Source: Pollutimonas thiosulfatoxidans (GTDB lineage: Bacteria > Pseudomonadota > Gammaproteobacteria > Burkholderiales > Burkholderiaceae_B). From it: a stretch of 64,000 nucleotides of DNA. Under the pieces are notes generated by a model. It did not search any database. It was not told where the DNA came from and saw only the letters and a program-made list of their open reading frames with translations. Of this stretch, positions 19,187 through 28,223 are shown one piece after another. Position 1 is the first letter of the stretch, and each line of letters starts with the position of its first letter. Both the position numbers and the translations under genes were made by a program. The DNA lies in contig NZ_CP022987.1 in the NCBI RefSeq assembly GCF_004022565.1, positions 1 to 64,000 of the forward strand, given 5' to 3'.

Positions 19187-19207
19187 TTTATTAACCATTG
19201 CTAATAT
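19187..19207. promoter_or_regulatory. Possible second operator half-palindrome upstream of sqr
   Basis: TTTATTA and TAATATA flank an 8-nt spacer in the 124-bp gap between the DUF4395-like gene and sqr. The arms are AT-rich inverted copies with one mismatch, similar in style to BigR boxes. It could give sqr its own regulated promoter. Support is weak compared with the 26-bp palindrome at 19739. Confidence 0.3.
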
Positions 19208-19264
19208 AAAAATATGAGCTTTTCTTGATCTAGATTAACTGGCCCGCATAAGCCTGATGCTTGA

Positions 19265-19693
19265 TCACACGATTTTTGGAGGGAACTTGCTGTACCAGAA
19301 GCCGTACACCCAGCAGGCTGCGCAAAACGATAGCGCCCATTCCAGCGTCGTGAAGACCATCAGAACAATACATGGCACCATCCACAGTTCGCTGTCCATT
19401 GCATAAGCCGCGACCGATACGCTGCTGGCAATGAATAGAATCTTGTTGGCGAACATTTTCGCGCCAGGGTTTTCTTTGCGGCCGGCGCAGTTGCCAGCCT
19501 CGAACGACCAAGCCAGCGCACGGTGCAGAGGACATTTGTAATGACCCAGGAAGCCCCGGACAAAACCCTGGACAACCAGGATTGCCATTAGCCAGGGCGA
19601 AAAGAGCAGGGCGGCCCCGCAAATCAGGAAATTGACGAAGGCCTCTGCGCGTGTAACGCGAGACCACACCGGGGGTAAGTCAAATCGGAGCAT
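19265..19693 (-). CDS. DUF4395-like membrane protein of the sulfide locus
   Basis: 142 aa from the ATG at 19693, which has AGGA 8 bp upstream. Hydrophobic stretches FVNFLICGAALLFSPWLMAILVVQGFVRGFLG and two C-terminal helices make about four membrane segments. The motif HYKCPLHRAL and CAGRKENPGAKMFANK, with paired cysteines and a PGAKMFANK-type signature, match DUF4395 proteins, which occur with thioredoxin-like and sulfur-metabolism genes. It is first in the minus-strand unit, transcribed away from the palindromic operator at 19739. Confidence 0.65.
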   Translation of the reverse strand: MLRFDLPPVWSRVTRAEAFVNFLICGAALLFSPWLMAILVVQGFVRGFLGHYKCPLHRALAWSFEAGNCAGRKENPGAKMFANKILFIASSVSVAAYAMDSELWMVPCIVLMVFTTLEWALSFCAACWVYGFWYSKFPPKIV

Positions 19694-19738
19694 GATGGAG
19701 ATCCTTTGGAGGAAGGAAGTAGTAAACCCAATACGATG

Positions 19739-19764
19739 CATTAGAACATTATAATGTTCTAATG
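19739..19764. promoter_or_regulatory. 26-bp perfect palindrome, probable BigR/SqrR-type operator
   Basis: CATTAGAACATTA is followed by its exact reverse complement, giving a perfect 26-bp palindrome. It lies between the divergent DUF4395-like gene (start 19693) and the ArsR-family regulator (start 19848). The TTAGAAC-TTCTAA core resembles the AT-rich ATTAG/CTAAT boxes bound by BigR-type repressors. Its position lets one regulator control both directions. Confidence 0.75.
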
Positions 19765-19847
19765 TAAACTACAGTTTTCCGCACACGAACGGTGTGACAT
19801 ACTTGAGTTCGACTGTGGTTAATGTTGACTATTGATGGACTCGAGCC

Positions 19848-20162
19848 ATGATGAGCACCGAAGAAAGAAATCAGTTGTTCATGCGCGAGGGCGCCGCGAA
19901 AGCCGCTGCCATGCTGCGCCTGTTAAGCAACGAGCATCGTTTGCTGGCGTTGTGTCTGCTGTTGGAATATGGCGAGATGTCGGTTACTGAACTGGTTGAG
20001 CGGCTTGATCTTGGGCAATCAGCGCTGTCGCAGCACCTGGCCAAGCTGCGCAACGCCGGGCTGGTGACCTACCGGCGCGACGCTCAAAATTTCTATTATC
20101 GAATTCACGATCCCGAGGTCGTTCGGCTGATCGCCGTACTGAAGAATATCTACTGCCCGTGA
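19848..20162 (+). CDS. bigR: ArsR-family repressor, BigR/SqrR-like persulfide sensor
   Basis: 104 aa winged-helix protein with the recognition helix LGQSALSQHLAKLRNAGLVTYRRDAQNFYYRI. It lacks the CVC metal motif of ArsR/SmtB but has exactly two distinctive cysteines, Cys36 (LALCLLLE) and Cys103 (IYCP). Their spacing of 67 is within one residue of the redox pair in SqrR and BigR, which forms a polysulfide bridge and releases DNA. Divergent transcription from sqr and the palindrome between them support a sulfide-responsive repressor. The start could be the ATG at 19848 or 19851. Confidence 0.8.
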   Translation: MMSTEERNQLFMREGAAKAAAMLRLLSNEHRLLALCLLLEYGEMSVTELVERLDLGQSALSQHLAKLRNAGLVTYRRDAQNFYYRIHDPEVVRLIAVLKNIYCP

Positions 20163-20172
20163 CTTATTTATG

Positions 20173-20190
20173 CGCTGAATGCGTTCAGCG
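20173..20190. terminator. Hairpin between convergent bigR-like and tctA genes
   Basis: CGCTGAA / TTCAGCG with a TGCG loop forms a 7-bp stem 11 bp after the regulator stop and about 100 bp before the tctA stop. There is no T-tract, so rho-independent termination is uncertain. Its place between convergent genes fits a terminator. Confidence 0.4.
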
Positions 20191-20287
20191 TGCGTCGTCA
20201 ACCAACCACCCAAACGCCCTCCTGAGCTCGGAAGCGCCGTTGCGCTCGTAGCAGCGGCCGTGCGCATTCGTATAGGCCCGTCCCCGG

Positions 20288-21769
20288 CTATCTCTTCAGC
20301 TTCCCCAATACCCAGGGCACAGTCAAGAACAATAGCGCCACCACAAAAAAGCTCAAGGCCAGCGGGCTTTCTATCAGCACCATGAAATCGCCTTGTCCGG
20401 CAGCCAGTGCCGTACGCAGCTGGTTTTCGGTCAAAGGCACAAGGATCAGTCCGATCAGCAAGGGTGCTATCGGAAAGCCGTAAACCCGCATCACGTAGCT
20501 GACCACACCCAGCCCGGCCATCAGGCCCAATTCGAATACCGAGCCCGAAACGCCCCAAATCCCTATCATCGCAAACACCAGAATGCCGGCGTAAAGCTGT
20601 GGCTTGGGAATATAAAGCAAGCGTACCCACAGGCCTACCAAAGGCAAGTTCAGCACCAGCAGCATGCAATTGCCTATGTACAGGGAAGCGATCAGGCCCC
20701 AAATCAGCTCGGGGTCACGGGTGAACAGGAAGGGACCGGGTTGCAGGCCATAGTTCTGGAAGGCAACCAGCAAGATAGCGGCGGTTGCCGAGGTAGGCAG
20801 GCCCAGCGTCAGCAAGGGCACCAAGATGCCCGCCGCCGCGGCATTGTTGGCGGCCTCGGGGCCGGCCACCCCCTCGATGGCGCCATGGCCGAACTCTTCC
20901 TTGTGGGCGGATAGGTTTTTTTCCAGCGTATAAGACAGCATCGTGGGCAATTCGGAACCGCCCCCGGGGATGGCCCCCATGGGAAAGCCGATGGCTGCCC
21001 CGCGCAGCCAAGGCTTCCAGGAGCGCCCCCATTCTTTCTTGGTCATGAAGGCTTTGCCGCGTATGGGAATGATGGCCTCGTCCTGGTGGCGGTAGCGGCT
21101 GGCCACGTACAGGATCTCGCCGATCGCAAACACGGACACCAGCACCACCGTCAGCTCGACGCCATCCAGCAGGTCGGGAAGGCCGAAGGTCATGCGGGCC
21201 TGCCCGGTCATGGCATCAATGCCGATCACCCCCAGTGCCAGCCCCAGCAATAAGGAGATGAAGCCACGCACGCGCGAGGCGCCCATGACCACGGCCACCG
21301 AGGTGAAAGCCATGATGGTCAGCGCGAAATAATCGGCCGGTGTGAAGATGAAGGCAAGCTCGGCCACCACGGGCGCGGCGAAAGTCAGCGCCAGGGTAGC
21401 AATGGTGCCGGCGACGAAAGAGCCGATGGCGGCAGTGGCCAAGGCGGCCGATCCGCGCCCGTTGCGCGCCATCTTGTTGCCTTCCAGCGCGGTCATCATC
21501 GAGCCGGCTTCGCCCGGTGTGTTGATGAGGATGGCGGTGGTCGAGCCGCCGTACATGGCACCATAAAGCACGCCGGCAAACATGATGAACGCCGACACCG
21601 GACCGACAGACACCGTGATGGGCAGCAACAATGCGATCGTAAGCGCCGGCCCGATACCGGGCAGGATGCCGATGGCCGTGCCCAGGACGGAACCGAAGAA
21701 GGCCCACATCAGGTTGATGGGTTGCAGGGCAACCCCAAACCCTTGCAGCAACAAAGACAGCGTATCCAT
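20288..21769 (-). CDS. tctA: Tripartite tricarboxylate transporter large permease TctA
   Basis: 493 aa from the ATG at 21769, which overlaps the tctB stop (TAATG). It has about 11-12 hydrophobic segments and the TctA signatures GILPGIGPALTIALLLPIT, YGGSTTAILINTPGE and IPGGGSELPTMLSY, two related repeats that bind substrate. It is the main channel of a secondary, ion-driven carboxylate importer working with TctB and the TctC receptor encoded immediately upstream. Confidence 0.9.
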   Translation of the reverse strand: MDTLSLLLQGFGVALQPINLMWAFFGSVLGTAIGILPGIGPALTIALLLPITVSVGPVSAFIMFAGVLYGAMYGGSTTAILINTPGEAGSMMTALEGNKMARNGRGSAALATAAIGSFVAGTIATLALTFAAPVVAELAFIFTPADYFALTIMAFTSVAVVMGASRVRGFISLLLGLALGVIGIDAMTGQARMTFGLPDLLDGVELTVVLVSVFAIGEILYVASRYRHQDEAIIPIRGKAFMTKKEWGRSWKPWLRGAAIGFPMGAIPGGGSELPTMLSYTLEKNLSAHKEEFGHGAIEGVAGPEAANNAAAAGILVPLLTLGLPTSATAAILLVAFQNYGLQPGPFLFTRDPELIWGLIASLYIGNCMLLVLNLPLVGLWVRLLYIPKPQLYAGILVFAMIGIWGVSGSVFELGLMAGLGVVSYVMRVYGFPIAPLLIGLILVPLTENQLRTALAAGQGDFMVLIESPLALSFFVVALLFLTVPWVLGKLKR

Positions 21770-22242
21770 TACAGCCCCGCCACCGGAAGAAAGCCGCCCA
21801 ACTGCAGGCCCAGCCAGCCAAACAGAAACCAGCACGCCGTGCCCAGCACAAAGCCAGAGACCAAGTCCATCACGATACGTCGCGAGCCCAAGGCGCGCGC
21901 CACCAGCATGAAGGCGATGGCCGCCGTAAGCGGCAAGCCCAACGATTTGATGACCAGCGCCGGTATCGCGGCGGCCAGCAGCGCCGTAAAGAACGGGCCT
22001 ACGTCCATGCCCGGGTCGCGCGCCCGCTCTTCGTCATCAAACGCGGTGCCGCGCGCCATCTGTATTAACAGCAGCACACCCAAGGCGACCAACACCGCAC
22101 CAACCAGGGCGACAAACATGCCCGGACCGATGGCCGCATAGCGCGCGCCCAGGGTAAGCGAAGACGAGGCATAAAGGCAGACGGCGCCCAGAAGGATCAC
22201 CGCCAGTCCCAGCCACCAGGGTTGCTTGGGCACAGAGGCCAT
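21769..22242 (-). CDS. tctB: Tripartite tricarboxylate transporter small permease TctB
   Basis: 157 aa with four hydrophobic segments, the usual TctB size and layout: WWLGLAVILLGAVCLYAS at the N-terminus, FVALVGAVLVALGVLLLI, then two C-terminal helices around a long cytoplasmic loop. Its stop overlaps the tctA start by one base and it follows tctC by 18 bp. Small subunits vary widely in sequence, so the assignment rests mostly on topology and operon position. Confidence 0.82.
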   Translation of the reverse strand: MASVPKQPWWLGLAVILLGAVCLYASSSLTLGARYAAIGPGMFVALVGAVLVALGVLLLIQMARGTAFDDEERARDPGMDVGPFFTALLAAAIPALVIKSLGLPLTAAIAFMLVARALGSRRIVMDLVSGFVLGTACWFLFGWLGLQLGGFLPVAGL

Positions 22243-22260
22243 GGCCTGCCCTTGCCTGCT

Positions 22261-23220
22261 TTACTTGACCAGCCCTGCGTCCTGCAGGATGGCGTTGATG
22301 CGCTTGCTTTCCGATGCCATGAACTCGCCGAAGGCCGCGCCGGACAGGAAGTAGGGCTCCCAGCCCTGGCGCTCCATGGTGGCGTGCCATTCCGGGCTTG
22401 CACTTAGTTTGGTGAAGCGATCCAGCCATTGCTGGTAGTTCTCTTCAGGCATGTCGACCGAACCCAGCACGCCGCGCCAGTTGGCAAGCGCCACATCGTA
22501 GCCGGCCTCCTTGAAGGTGGGAACATCCTCCAGCCCTTCCATGCGTTTATCGGCGCTGACGGCCAGGATGCGTATGCGCCCGGTGTCGGCGAACTGCTGG
22601 AACTCCGAGACGCCCGAGATGCCCGCCTTAAGCGTGCCGTTGACGATGCCGGTGACCGTATCGGCGCCGCCGGCTTGAGGAATGTAGTTCAGCGAAGAAA
22701 CCGGTACATCGGCATTCTGGGCCAATAGTGCCAGGGCAATGTGGTCCACGCCACCGGCCGAACCGCCGCCCACAGCTGTCGCGCCGGGGTTGGCCTTCAA
22801 GGCAGCCACGAATTCATCCACATTCTGGTAGGGGGCATCGGCCTTGACCGCAAGCACCAGGTATTCCGCCGTCAGACGCGCCAGTGGCTTGAACTTGCTG
22901 AGATCAACCGGGGATTTGTTCATGGTGATGGAGCCCACCGTGATCGCGCCGAACACCGCCAAGGCATCGGACTTGCCCTTCTGCGAACGCTGGAAATCCG
23001 CAAGGCCTATGGTGCCGCCTGCGCCGCCTTTATTCGTGAAGCTAACCGTGCCGGTAAAGATGCCGGCATCGTTCATGGCCTTCATGGCCTGCCGGCCGGT
23101 CGAATCCCAGCCGCCACCCGGGTTGGCCGGCAGCATTACGCTGACCTGCGCCTGAGCCGCGACAGCGGCACAAAATAAAGTAGCCGCCACCAGCGGCCGC
23201 AACAGTTGCGAGATTCTCAC
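22261..23220 (-). CDS. tctC: Tripartite tricarboxylate transporter receptor TctC, GTG start
   Basis: 319 aa from a GTG at 23220 with AAGGAG 7 bp upstream; an ATG 30 bp earlier lacks a ribosome site. Signal peptide VRISQLLRPLVAATLFCAAVAAQAQ. Bug-family blocks: MLPANPGGGWDSTGR, TNKGGAGGTIGLADF, GGGSAGGVDHIALALL, NYIPQAGGADTVT. GGGWD places it nearer TctC than the orphan Bug receptors. It captures a tricarboxylate-like ligand in the periplasm for the TctBA permease encoded downstream. Confidence 0.88.
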   Translation of the reverse strand: MRISQLLRPLVAATLFCAAVAAQAQVSVMLPANPGGGWDSTGRQAMKAMNDAGIFTGTVSFTNKGGAGGTIGLADFQRSQKGKSDALAVFGAITVGSITMNKSPVDLSKFKPLARLTAEYLVLAVKADAPYQNVDEFVAALKANPGATAVGGGSAGGVDHIALALLAQNADVPVSSLNYIPQAGGADTVTGIVNGTLKAGISGVSEFQQFADTGRIRILAVSADKRMEGLEDVPTFKEAGYDVALANWRGVLGSVDMPEENYQQWLDRFTKLSASPEWHATMERQGWEPYFLSGAAFGEFMASESKRINAILQDAGLVK

Positions 23221-23324
23221 GATTTGTCTCCTTGGTTCGATCCTGGGCAAGCCACGCTGCCCGGCCGTCAGCTACGTATGAGGTAAGGAGAGTATATACA
23301 AGAGCCAGGGGATGACCTTACGTT

Positions 23325-24944
23325 TCACGATTCCCTGCCAGCAGGGCGTGAAGGGTGGTAGCGGTCGAGGATATGACTATCGGCGGGGGCGTCCTCTTGG
23401 AAAGCCCGGGATACGGCCTCAATGATCTCCGTCCATACCCTGGGCTCATTAAGTATCGGCATTTGCTTGGCCAGAGCATTGCTCAGTTCACCGTTATTTT
23501 GTTCAATGGATCTAAGGATACGATCTGCCTGGTGGTCCGGCATTTCGACAACCTCTTTGAGCGCCTGCCGAGCGCGCCCGTGGTTGCGCAGATAGCGTGA
23601 TTGCTCGCGCATTTGTTCTGTCAGAGTACGTCCGATAATGTTGGACAGGTAGATCACATGCGGACCCAAATCAGGATAGCGCCACGCCGGTTGAGCCTGT
23701 TCATTTCCGTTGAACTCGAAGTTGGAGACGACGCCATCCGGGTAGGTGGTGTGTCTGGGCGTGAACCTGATATGTCCACGCGCCTCTTGCATCAGAGGTT
23801 TTGATACTTCATTGAGCACGCGAGCATAATTGCGGCGCTCTCCGGAATCGTCGGTGATGACTGACGATACGGGGAGAATCAGCGGCTCGGGAACCGCGCC
23901 ATCGCGCCGCAAGGTGTCGTTGATCAGGAAGCGGTGTATGCGACCGTTGCCGTCAGCCAGCGGATGAATGTAGACGAAGCCAAAGGCGGCTACGGCACTG
24001 CGCATGACAGGCGATTGTCCTTGTGTGCGGTCGAGGAAGACGCGAAGGCCTTCGAGCATGGTCGCGATATCGTCTGCTGGTGGTGCAACATAATGCACAA
24101 CATCTTGATAGCGCACCGTTTCTCCAACAAAGACGGGCGACTGGCGCAAGCCGAAATGGGTGAGCGTAGTGCGCTTGCCAAGTATCTCGCCTTGTAGTTC
24201 AGCCAGCGCGCTTTCGCTCAAGGGAGTGTCACCCTGGCCGACTCTTCGGGCCATGACCTGGGCGAACCGTTCTATACGGCTGACGCGGTCTGCTTCCCCC
24301 TCGATTGCAAAACTGGCCTTGCTTTCACGTAGCGTCATCCATACGGCGGCGCGTTGCAGCAGGTCGTCGCCGAATTCGTCCGTGAGGTTCTGTAAGAGCT
24401 GCGGTACATCCAAGGCTATGGCCTGGATCGTTGCGTCGGTCTTGACGATGGTCGGGCAAAAGTAGGGTGTACCGGGCAGATTGTCATTGATGCGCCAGCG
24501 CGGCTCTTTCACTACGCGATCTGCTGAAGCGGCTACCAGTTTGGTGTTGTCGATCACATCGACATAATTTCCGCCGATGCGTTCCGGTACCTGTAAGACA
24601 TCTTGAGTCAACCACTCGTACAGAAAGGCAGCCCGGCGGGCATACTGCCCGGTCGGTTCGGCATTGACCCACGCCTGAACAAAGGCGGGGCCGGTCTTGG
24701 CGAACAGGCGAGCCAGGAATTCGAGCTGGGGTACTTCGTGCCGCAGGTGAAATTGAAGGTGTGCTGCCGGCTCAGCGGAGGGCCGCATGGCTTCTTGGTA
24801 TGTCTCCATTCTGGCGCCGTTACTGACCTGGGTGGCCCGTCGCCCGCCGAGCCGGCTTTGCACTGGCATACGACCGTTAGGAAGAACCTGATACGCCTGG
24901 GCTAGCCACGCCGCCCCAATAGGGTCGCTGGGAAGGTCACTCAT
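23325..24944 (-). CDS. Fic-domain protein with self-inhibitory motif (chromosomal)
   Basis: 539 aa from the ATG at 24944, with AGGA 7 bp upstream. The Fic catalytic motif HPLADGNGR lies near residues 327-335 (HxxxDGNGR; Leu instead of the usual Phe at the third position). An inhibitory helix SFAIEG near 211-216 fits the class II (S/T)xxxE(G/N) pattern. Fic proteins AMPylate or otherwise modify target hydroxyls using nucleotide cofactors. This one is much longer than the typical about 370 aa, with an N-terminal extension around 150-200 aa and a long C-terminal region. It is a lone gene; the target is unknown. Confidence 0.8.
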   Translation of the reverse strand: MSDLPSDPIGAAWLAQAYQVLPNGRMPVQSRLGGRRATQVSNGARMETYQEAMRPSAEPAAHLQFHLRHEVPQLEFLARLFAKTGPAFVQAWVNAEPTGQYARRAAFLYEWLTQDVLQVPERIGGNYVDVIDNTKLVAASADRVVKEPRWRINDNLPGTPYFCPTIVKTDATIQAIALDVPQLLQNLTDEFGDDLLQRAAVWMTLRESKASFAIEGEADRVSRIERFAQVMARRVGQGDTPLSESALAELQGEILGKRTTLTHFGLRQSPVFVGETVRYQDVVHYVAPPADDIATMLEGLRVFLDRTQGQSPVMRSAVAAFGFVYIHPLADGNGRIHRFLINDTLRRDGAVPEPLILPVSSVITDDSGERRNYARVLNEVSKPLMQEARGHIRFTPRHTTYPDGVVSNFEFNGNEQAQPAWRYPDLGPHVIYLSNIIGRTLTEQMREQSRYLRNHGRARQALKEVVEMPDHQADRILRSIEQNNGELSNALAKQMPILNEPRVWTEIIEAVSRAFQEDAPADSHILDRYHPSRPAGRES

Positions 24945-25196
24945 GGGATATTCCTGCTCATGGCGCCGAAGCATGCGCAAAACGATCAATTGATGCACTA
25001 CAGTGCGAAAATCCGATTATGCCCGCATGAAATCAATTATGAAAGCTCGATCTGGTACAGATTTGGTTTTCGCGACGCCCCGCAGTAACCGAGTTGCCGG
25101 CCCGGCGGTGGTAAAAGGTCGATGACATCCGCCCAAGAACGATTAGCATTTCTCAGTTCGGCACGAATTTAGTGATTTCTCGTTGAAGGATTATTC

Positions 25197-25649
25197 ATGC
25201 ATATCTGGGTCGACGCTGATGCCTGCCCTGCGGTCATCAAGGACATCCTGTACCGAGCAGCGCAGCGCTGGCAACGGCCGCTTACCCTGGTGGCCAATCA
25301 AATGCTGCGCACACCGCCGTCGCCCCTGATTCGGGCCGTCCAGGTTCCGCGCGGCTTCGACGTGGCGGACGACTACATCGTGCAGCATGCCTCGGCCGGC
25401 GACCTGGTCATCACCGGCGACATTCCTTTGGCGAGCGAGGCGCTGGCCAAAGGCGCCTTGGTGCTTAACCCGCGCGGCGAGCGCTACACCGCCGAAACCA
25501 TCGGCGAGCGCCTGGCCATGCGCGACATGATGGAGGAACTGCGCAGCGCCGGCGTCAATACGGGCGGGCCCAACACGCTAAGCCAGGCGGACAGGCGAGC
25601 GTTCGGCAATGCGCTGGATAAGTTGATGGCGGCCCGGAAGATCGCCTAG
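25197..25649 (+). CDS. yaiI: UPF0178 (YaiI/YqxD) family protein
   Basis: 150 aa, full length for the DUF188 family, with the signature start MHIWVDADACPAVIKDILYRAA and the downstream ITGDIPLASEALAKGALVLNPRGERYT. The fold is PIN-like with conserved acidic residues (DADACP, GDIPLA), but the biochemical function is not established. A good GAAGGA lies 6-7 bp upstream of the ATG. The gene stands alone. Confidence 0.9.
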   Translation: MHIWVDADACPAVIKDILYRAAQRWQRPLTLVANQMLRTPPSPLIRAVQVPRGFDVADDYIVQHASAGDLVITGDIPLASEALAKGALVLNPRGERYTAETIGERLAMRDMMEELRSAGVNTGGPNTLSQADRRAFGNALDKLMAARKIA

Positions 25650-25792
25650 CGGTGAGCCCACCCTGGTGCACGCGGCTTCACATTGGGGCGGATCCAGCCG
25701 AATCGGGGCGAAAAAGGGCCAGTTAGCTGGGGTTAAAAACTGGCACAAACGTTGCGTAAGACAAGGTGACCATCCAACCAAGGAGTATCACC

Positions 25793-26554
25793 ATGAAGTG
25801 CGCTTTCCCGCTAATTGCCATCGCCGCTTTGCTCGCAAGTGTTAACACTGCAGCGGCACAGACATCCCTTACGCCGGCAAGCGAACCGGACTGGACATTC
25901 AGCGCCAATCTGGGCGTCGTCAGTGAATATCGATTTCGCGGCTTGATGCAGACCAACGGCAAACCGGCGGTGCAGGGCGGGTTCGACATCAGCCATCGTA
26001 GCGGCTTCTACCTGGGCAACTGGAACTCCAGCATCAGTTGGCTTTCGGATGCAGACCCTGATGTGTCTTCCAATGTCGAAATGGATTTCTATGCCGGGTA
26101 CAAGCATACGATCGCCGAAGGCTTCACTTTCGATGTGGGCGCGCTGCACTATTATTATCCCGGCAGCTATCCCGCCGGGTTCAATGACCCCGACACGACT
26201 GAAGCCTATGTTGGCCTAGGTTATGGCCCCCTGAGTTTCAAATATTCGCATGCGCTGACAGATCTCTTTGGCGCACCCGATAGCAAAAACAGCCAATATT
26301 ACGATTTAGGCATGGCAGTGCCTACAGGCTTTTGGGACGTCGATTTGAAAGCACATGTCGGCTATCAAAAAGTGCGCAATATGGACGACGGTTCGTACAC
26401 CGATTGGAGTGTTGGTCTGAGCCGCCAGTTTGATCGCTTTGCGGTGTCGTTGACTTACTACGACACCAACGCCGATCGCAATCTGTACACCAACACCCGC
26501 GGCAAATATACCGGCAAGGCGGCGGCGGTGCTGGGGCTCAGCGCGTCGTTTTAA
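25793..26554 (+). CDS. TorF-family putative outer-membrane porin
   Basis: 253 aa with a signal peptide (MKCAFPLIAIAALLASVNTAAAQ). The mature protein is rich in alternating beta strands and aromatic residues: VVSEYRFRGLMQTNGKPAVQGGFDISHRSGFYLGNWNSSISW is the TIGR02001/TorF hallmark, and it ends in a C-terminal Phe as outer-membrane barrels do. The start at 25793 has AAGGAG 7 bp upstream. It converges with and overlaps the MerR-family gene by 17 bp. A role in nutrient or metal passage is inferred from the family. Confidence 0.82.
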   Translation: MKCAFPLIAIAALLASVNTAAAQTSLTPASEPDWTFSANLGVVSEYRFRGLMQTNGKPAVQGGFDISHRSGFYLGNWNSSISWLSDADPDVSSNVEMDFYAGYKHTIAEGFTFDVGALHYYYPGSYPAGFNDPDTTEAYVGLGYGPLSFKYSHALTDLFGAPDSKNSQYYDLGMAVPTGFWDVDLKAHVGYQKVRNMDDGSYTDWSVGLSRQFDRFAVSLTYYDTNADRNLYTNTRGKYTGKAAAVLGLSASF

Positions 26555-27029
26555 CGTCAGAGCTTTCGATCAACATGGCGCGCAAGCGTTGGCGTTGGTT
26601 CTCCAGTGCTTCTATCTGGCGTTCGAGCATCGCGAGCCGCTTGCGCTGCGTTTCCGTAATGTTGGCGCATGCTTGCGCCCCTTCGATCAATAGCATGCAA
26701 TCGGGAAAGCTGCGGATTTCCTCCAAGCTGAAGCCGGTGGCAATCAGGCGCTGGATTTGTTTGACTTGGGTGACGGCTACCGCCTGGAAGGCACGGTAGC
26801 CGTTAGCGGCCCGCTCGGATGCCAGCAGACCGTGCTGATCATAGTGGCGAATCGAACGCACGCTGGCACCGGTTGCGTGTGCCAAAGTACCGATCCTTAG
26901 CGTGCTTGTGGTGTCTCTGTACTGGCCCAGGCCGCTGTGCAACCGTACACAGTGACCAGTCCTGACGGGGTGTCCATCGCCGTCCAGGAAGCGGGAGAGC
27001 CGAACGGCCAACCCATCATTTTCATTCAT
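26538..27029 (-). CDS. MerR-family transcriptional regulator (start unresolved)
   Basis: The recognisable MerR domain begins at LRIGTLAHATGASVRSIRHYDQHGLLASERAANGYR, with a C-terminal dimerisation helix (RKRLAMLERQIEALENQRQRL). The open frame extends 43 residues upstream to an ATG at 27029, but that would overlap the divergent hydrolase by 93 bp. No ATG, and no start with a good ribosome site, lies near 26900. Either a TTG/CTG start (26942 or 26930) or a real overlap is used. Divergent position suggests it regulates the alpha/beta hydrolase. Confidence 0.7.
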   Translation of the reverse strand: MNENDGLAVRLSRFLDGDGHPVRTGHCVRLHSGLGQYRDTTSTLRIGTLAHATGASVRSIRHYDQHGLLASERAANGYRAFQAVAVTQVKQIQRLIATGFSLEEIRSFPDCMLLIEGAQACANITETQRKRLAMLERQIEALENQRQRLRAMLIESSDVKTTR

Positions 27030-27758
27030 GGCTTGCTAGGCAGCCATTTGAGCTGGGAGAAGCAGGTCAATAGCCCCGAGCTACAGCGCTATCGATTGAT
27101 TACCTACGATATGCGTGGGCATGGTGTGTCCGATCAACCTAAGCGTAGTGATGCCTACAGCGATGGACGACGCTGGGCCGATGATTTGGCTGCAGTAATC
27201 GAAGGGTCAGCAGCCCAGCAGCCTGTCATCGTAGGGTGGTCGCTGGGCGCAGCCGTGACTACAAATTATCTGGCAGTTTATGGTGACGAGAAGATCGCTG
27301 GTGCCGTCTATGTGGGCGGTGTCATCGAGCTGAAGCCAGAGCAGATCGTTCCGCACCCTCGCGTTTACAGTGGGATGGCATCGCCGGATCTGAAGACTCA
27401 TCTGGACGCCGAACGTGAATTCGTAGGGCTATGTTTTGCCACCCGGCCTGACGCCGTTACCTTCCACCGGCTGTTGGCCAATGCGGCCATGGCCTCCGAA
27501 GACATGCAGAACGCAGTGCATGGGATGTCGCTGGACGCGCCCAAGGGTTTAGGAGGAATGCAAAAGCCACTGTTATTAATCTATGGTGCGCGCGACGCGC
27601 TGGTTCAGGTGGAGCCATCATACAACCGGGCCAAGGCGTTGAACGCGAGTGTAGTGGCTAAGTTTTATCCACAGTCTGGGCATTCGCCGTTCCTCGAAGA
27701 GGCTGAGCGTTTCAATCGTGATCTTGCTGCCTTTGTTGATGCTTTGGTACGGCGTTGA
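26937..27758 (+). CDS. Alpha/beta hydrolase, GTG start
   Basis: 273 aa. Catalytic triad visible: nucleophile Ser in VGWSLGA, acid Asp in YGARDALV, and His in SGHSPF. The oxyanion segment is FIHGLLGSHLSWE. It resembles non-haem chloroperoxidase/esterase-like members. The start is GTG with AGG 5 bp upstream. It sits head-to-head with the MerR gene, which probably controls it. The substrate is unknown. Confidence 0.78.
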   Translation: MQPYTVTSPDGVSIAVQEAGEPNGQPIIFIHGLLGSHLSWEKQVNSPELQRYRLITYDMRGHGVSDQPKRSDAYSDGRRWADDLAAVIEGSAAQQPVIVGWSLGAAVTTNYLAVYGDEKIAGAVYVGGVIELKPEQIVPHPRVYSGMASPDLKTHLDAEREFVGLCFATRPDAVTFHRLLANAAMASEDMQNAVHGMSLDAPKGLGGMQKPLLLIYGARDALVQVEPSYNRAKALNASVVAKFYPQSGHSPFLEEAERFNRDLAAFVDALVRR

Positions 27759-28223
27759 CCTAACATCGACAAGGAGCCTCGCGCTGTGAGTCGCGTGGGA
27801 TCGCGTCGATTGAGTCTTGCTCGAGGCCACTTCAAAGGTGGTAAAGCATCGACGCGGTCAGCATCGGTCTGGCAGGCGACAATCAGATCCGTGACGATAC
27901 GATTATCGACGTTCAAGTGGCCCTCGTATTCTCCAACGTTGCGGATGTTGTGACGCTTCACCGGCATAAATTGCCAGATTGACTTAATAGAAATCCAATC
28001 GGTCTAAGGTTTAGTTGTGCTGTCCGTACCGTCTTACTGCGTTCTCATGGTGGCATGGTTCCCGGTAATAGTGCAGCCGCCAGATCACAGGAGCCGTCGC
28101 TTGTTCAGCCGCTGACCCCCTTGGCAGGCCCGACGTTCGAGGGCGCACCGCGATGATGTTCCTAACTTGTGTCAGGCAAGTTACTATCATTTCCAACAAG
28201 CTAAGCCAGAATAGGTTGAGGAT
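27759..28223. other. 465-bp gap with a possible gene remnant and a small inverted repeat
   Basis: No complete gene is seen. On the minus strand an ATG at 27967 opens a coding-looking stretch (MPVKRHNIRNVGEYEG...) that loses its character after about 43 residues near 27840. The right end holds TAACTTG / CAAGTTA (28163-28169 and 28177-28183), 40 bp before the MazG-like gene, possibly an operator for it. Confidence 0.4.
27840..27967 (-). pseudogene. Possible N-terminal gene remnant, family not recognised
   Basis: About 43 codons beginning MPVKRHNIRNVGEYEG and continuing to TDADRVDAL read like a genuine protein with normal codon use. The frame then enters a basic, low-information stretch (RARLNRRDPTRLTARG) antisense to the end of the alpha/beta hydrolase. 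No family is assigned. It could be a truncated small gene left by an old rearrangement. Confidence 0.3.
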
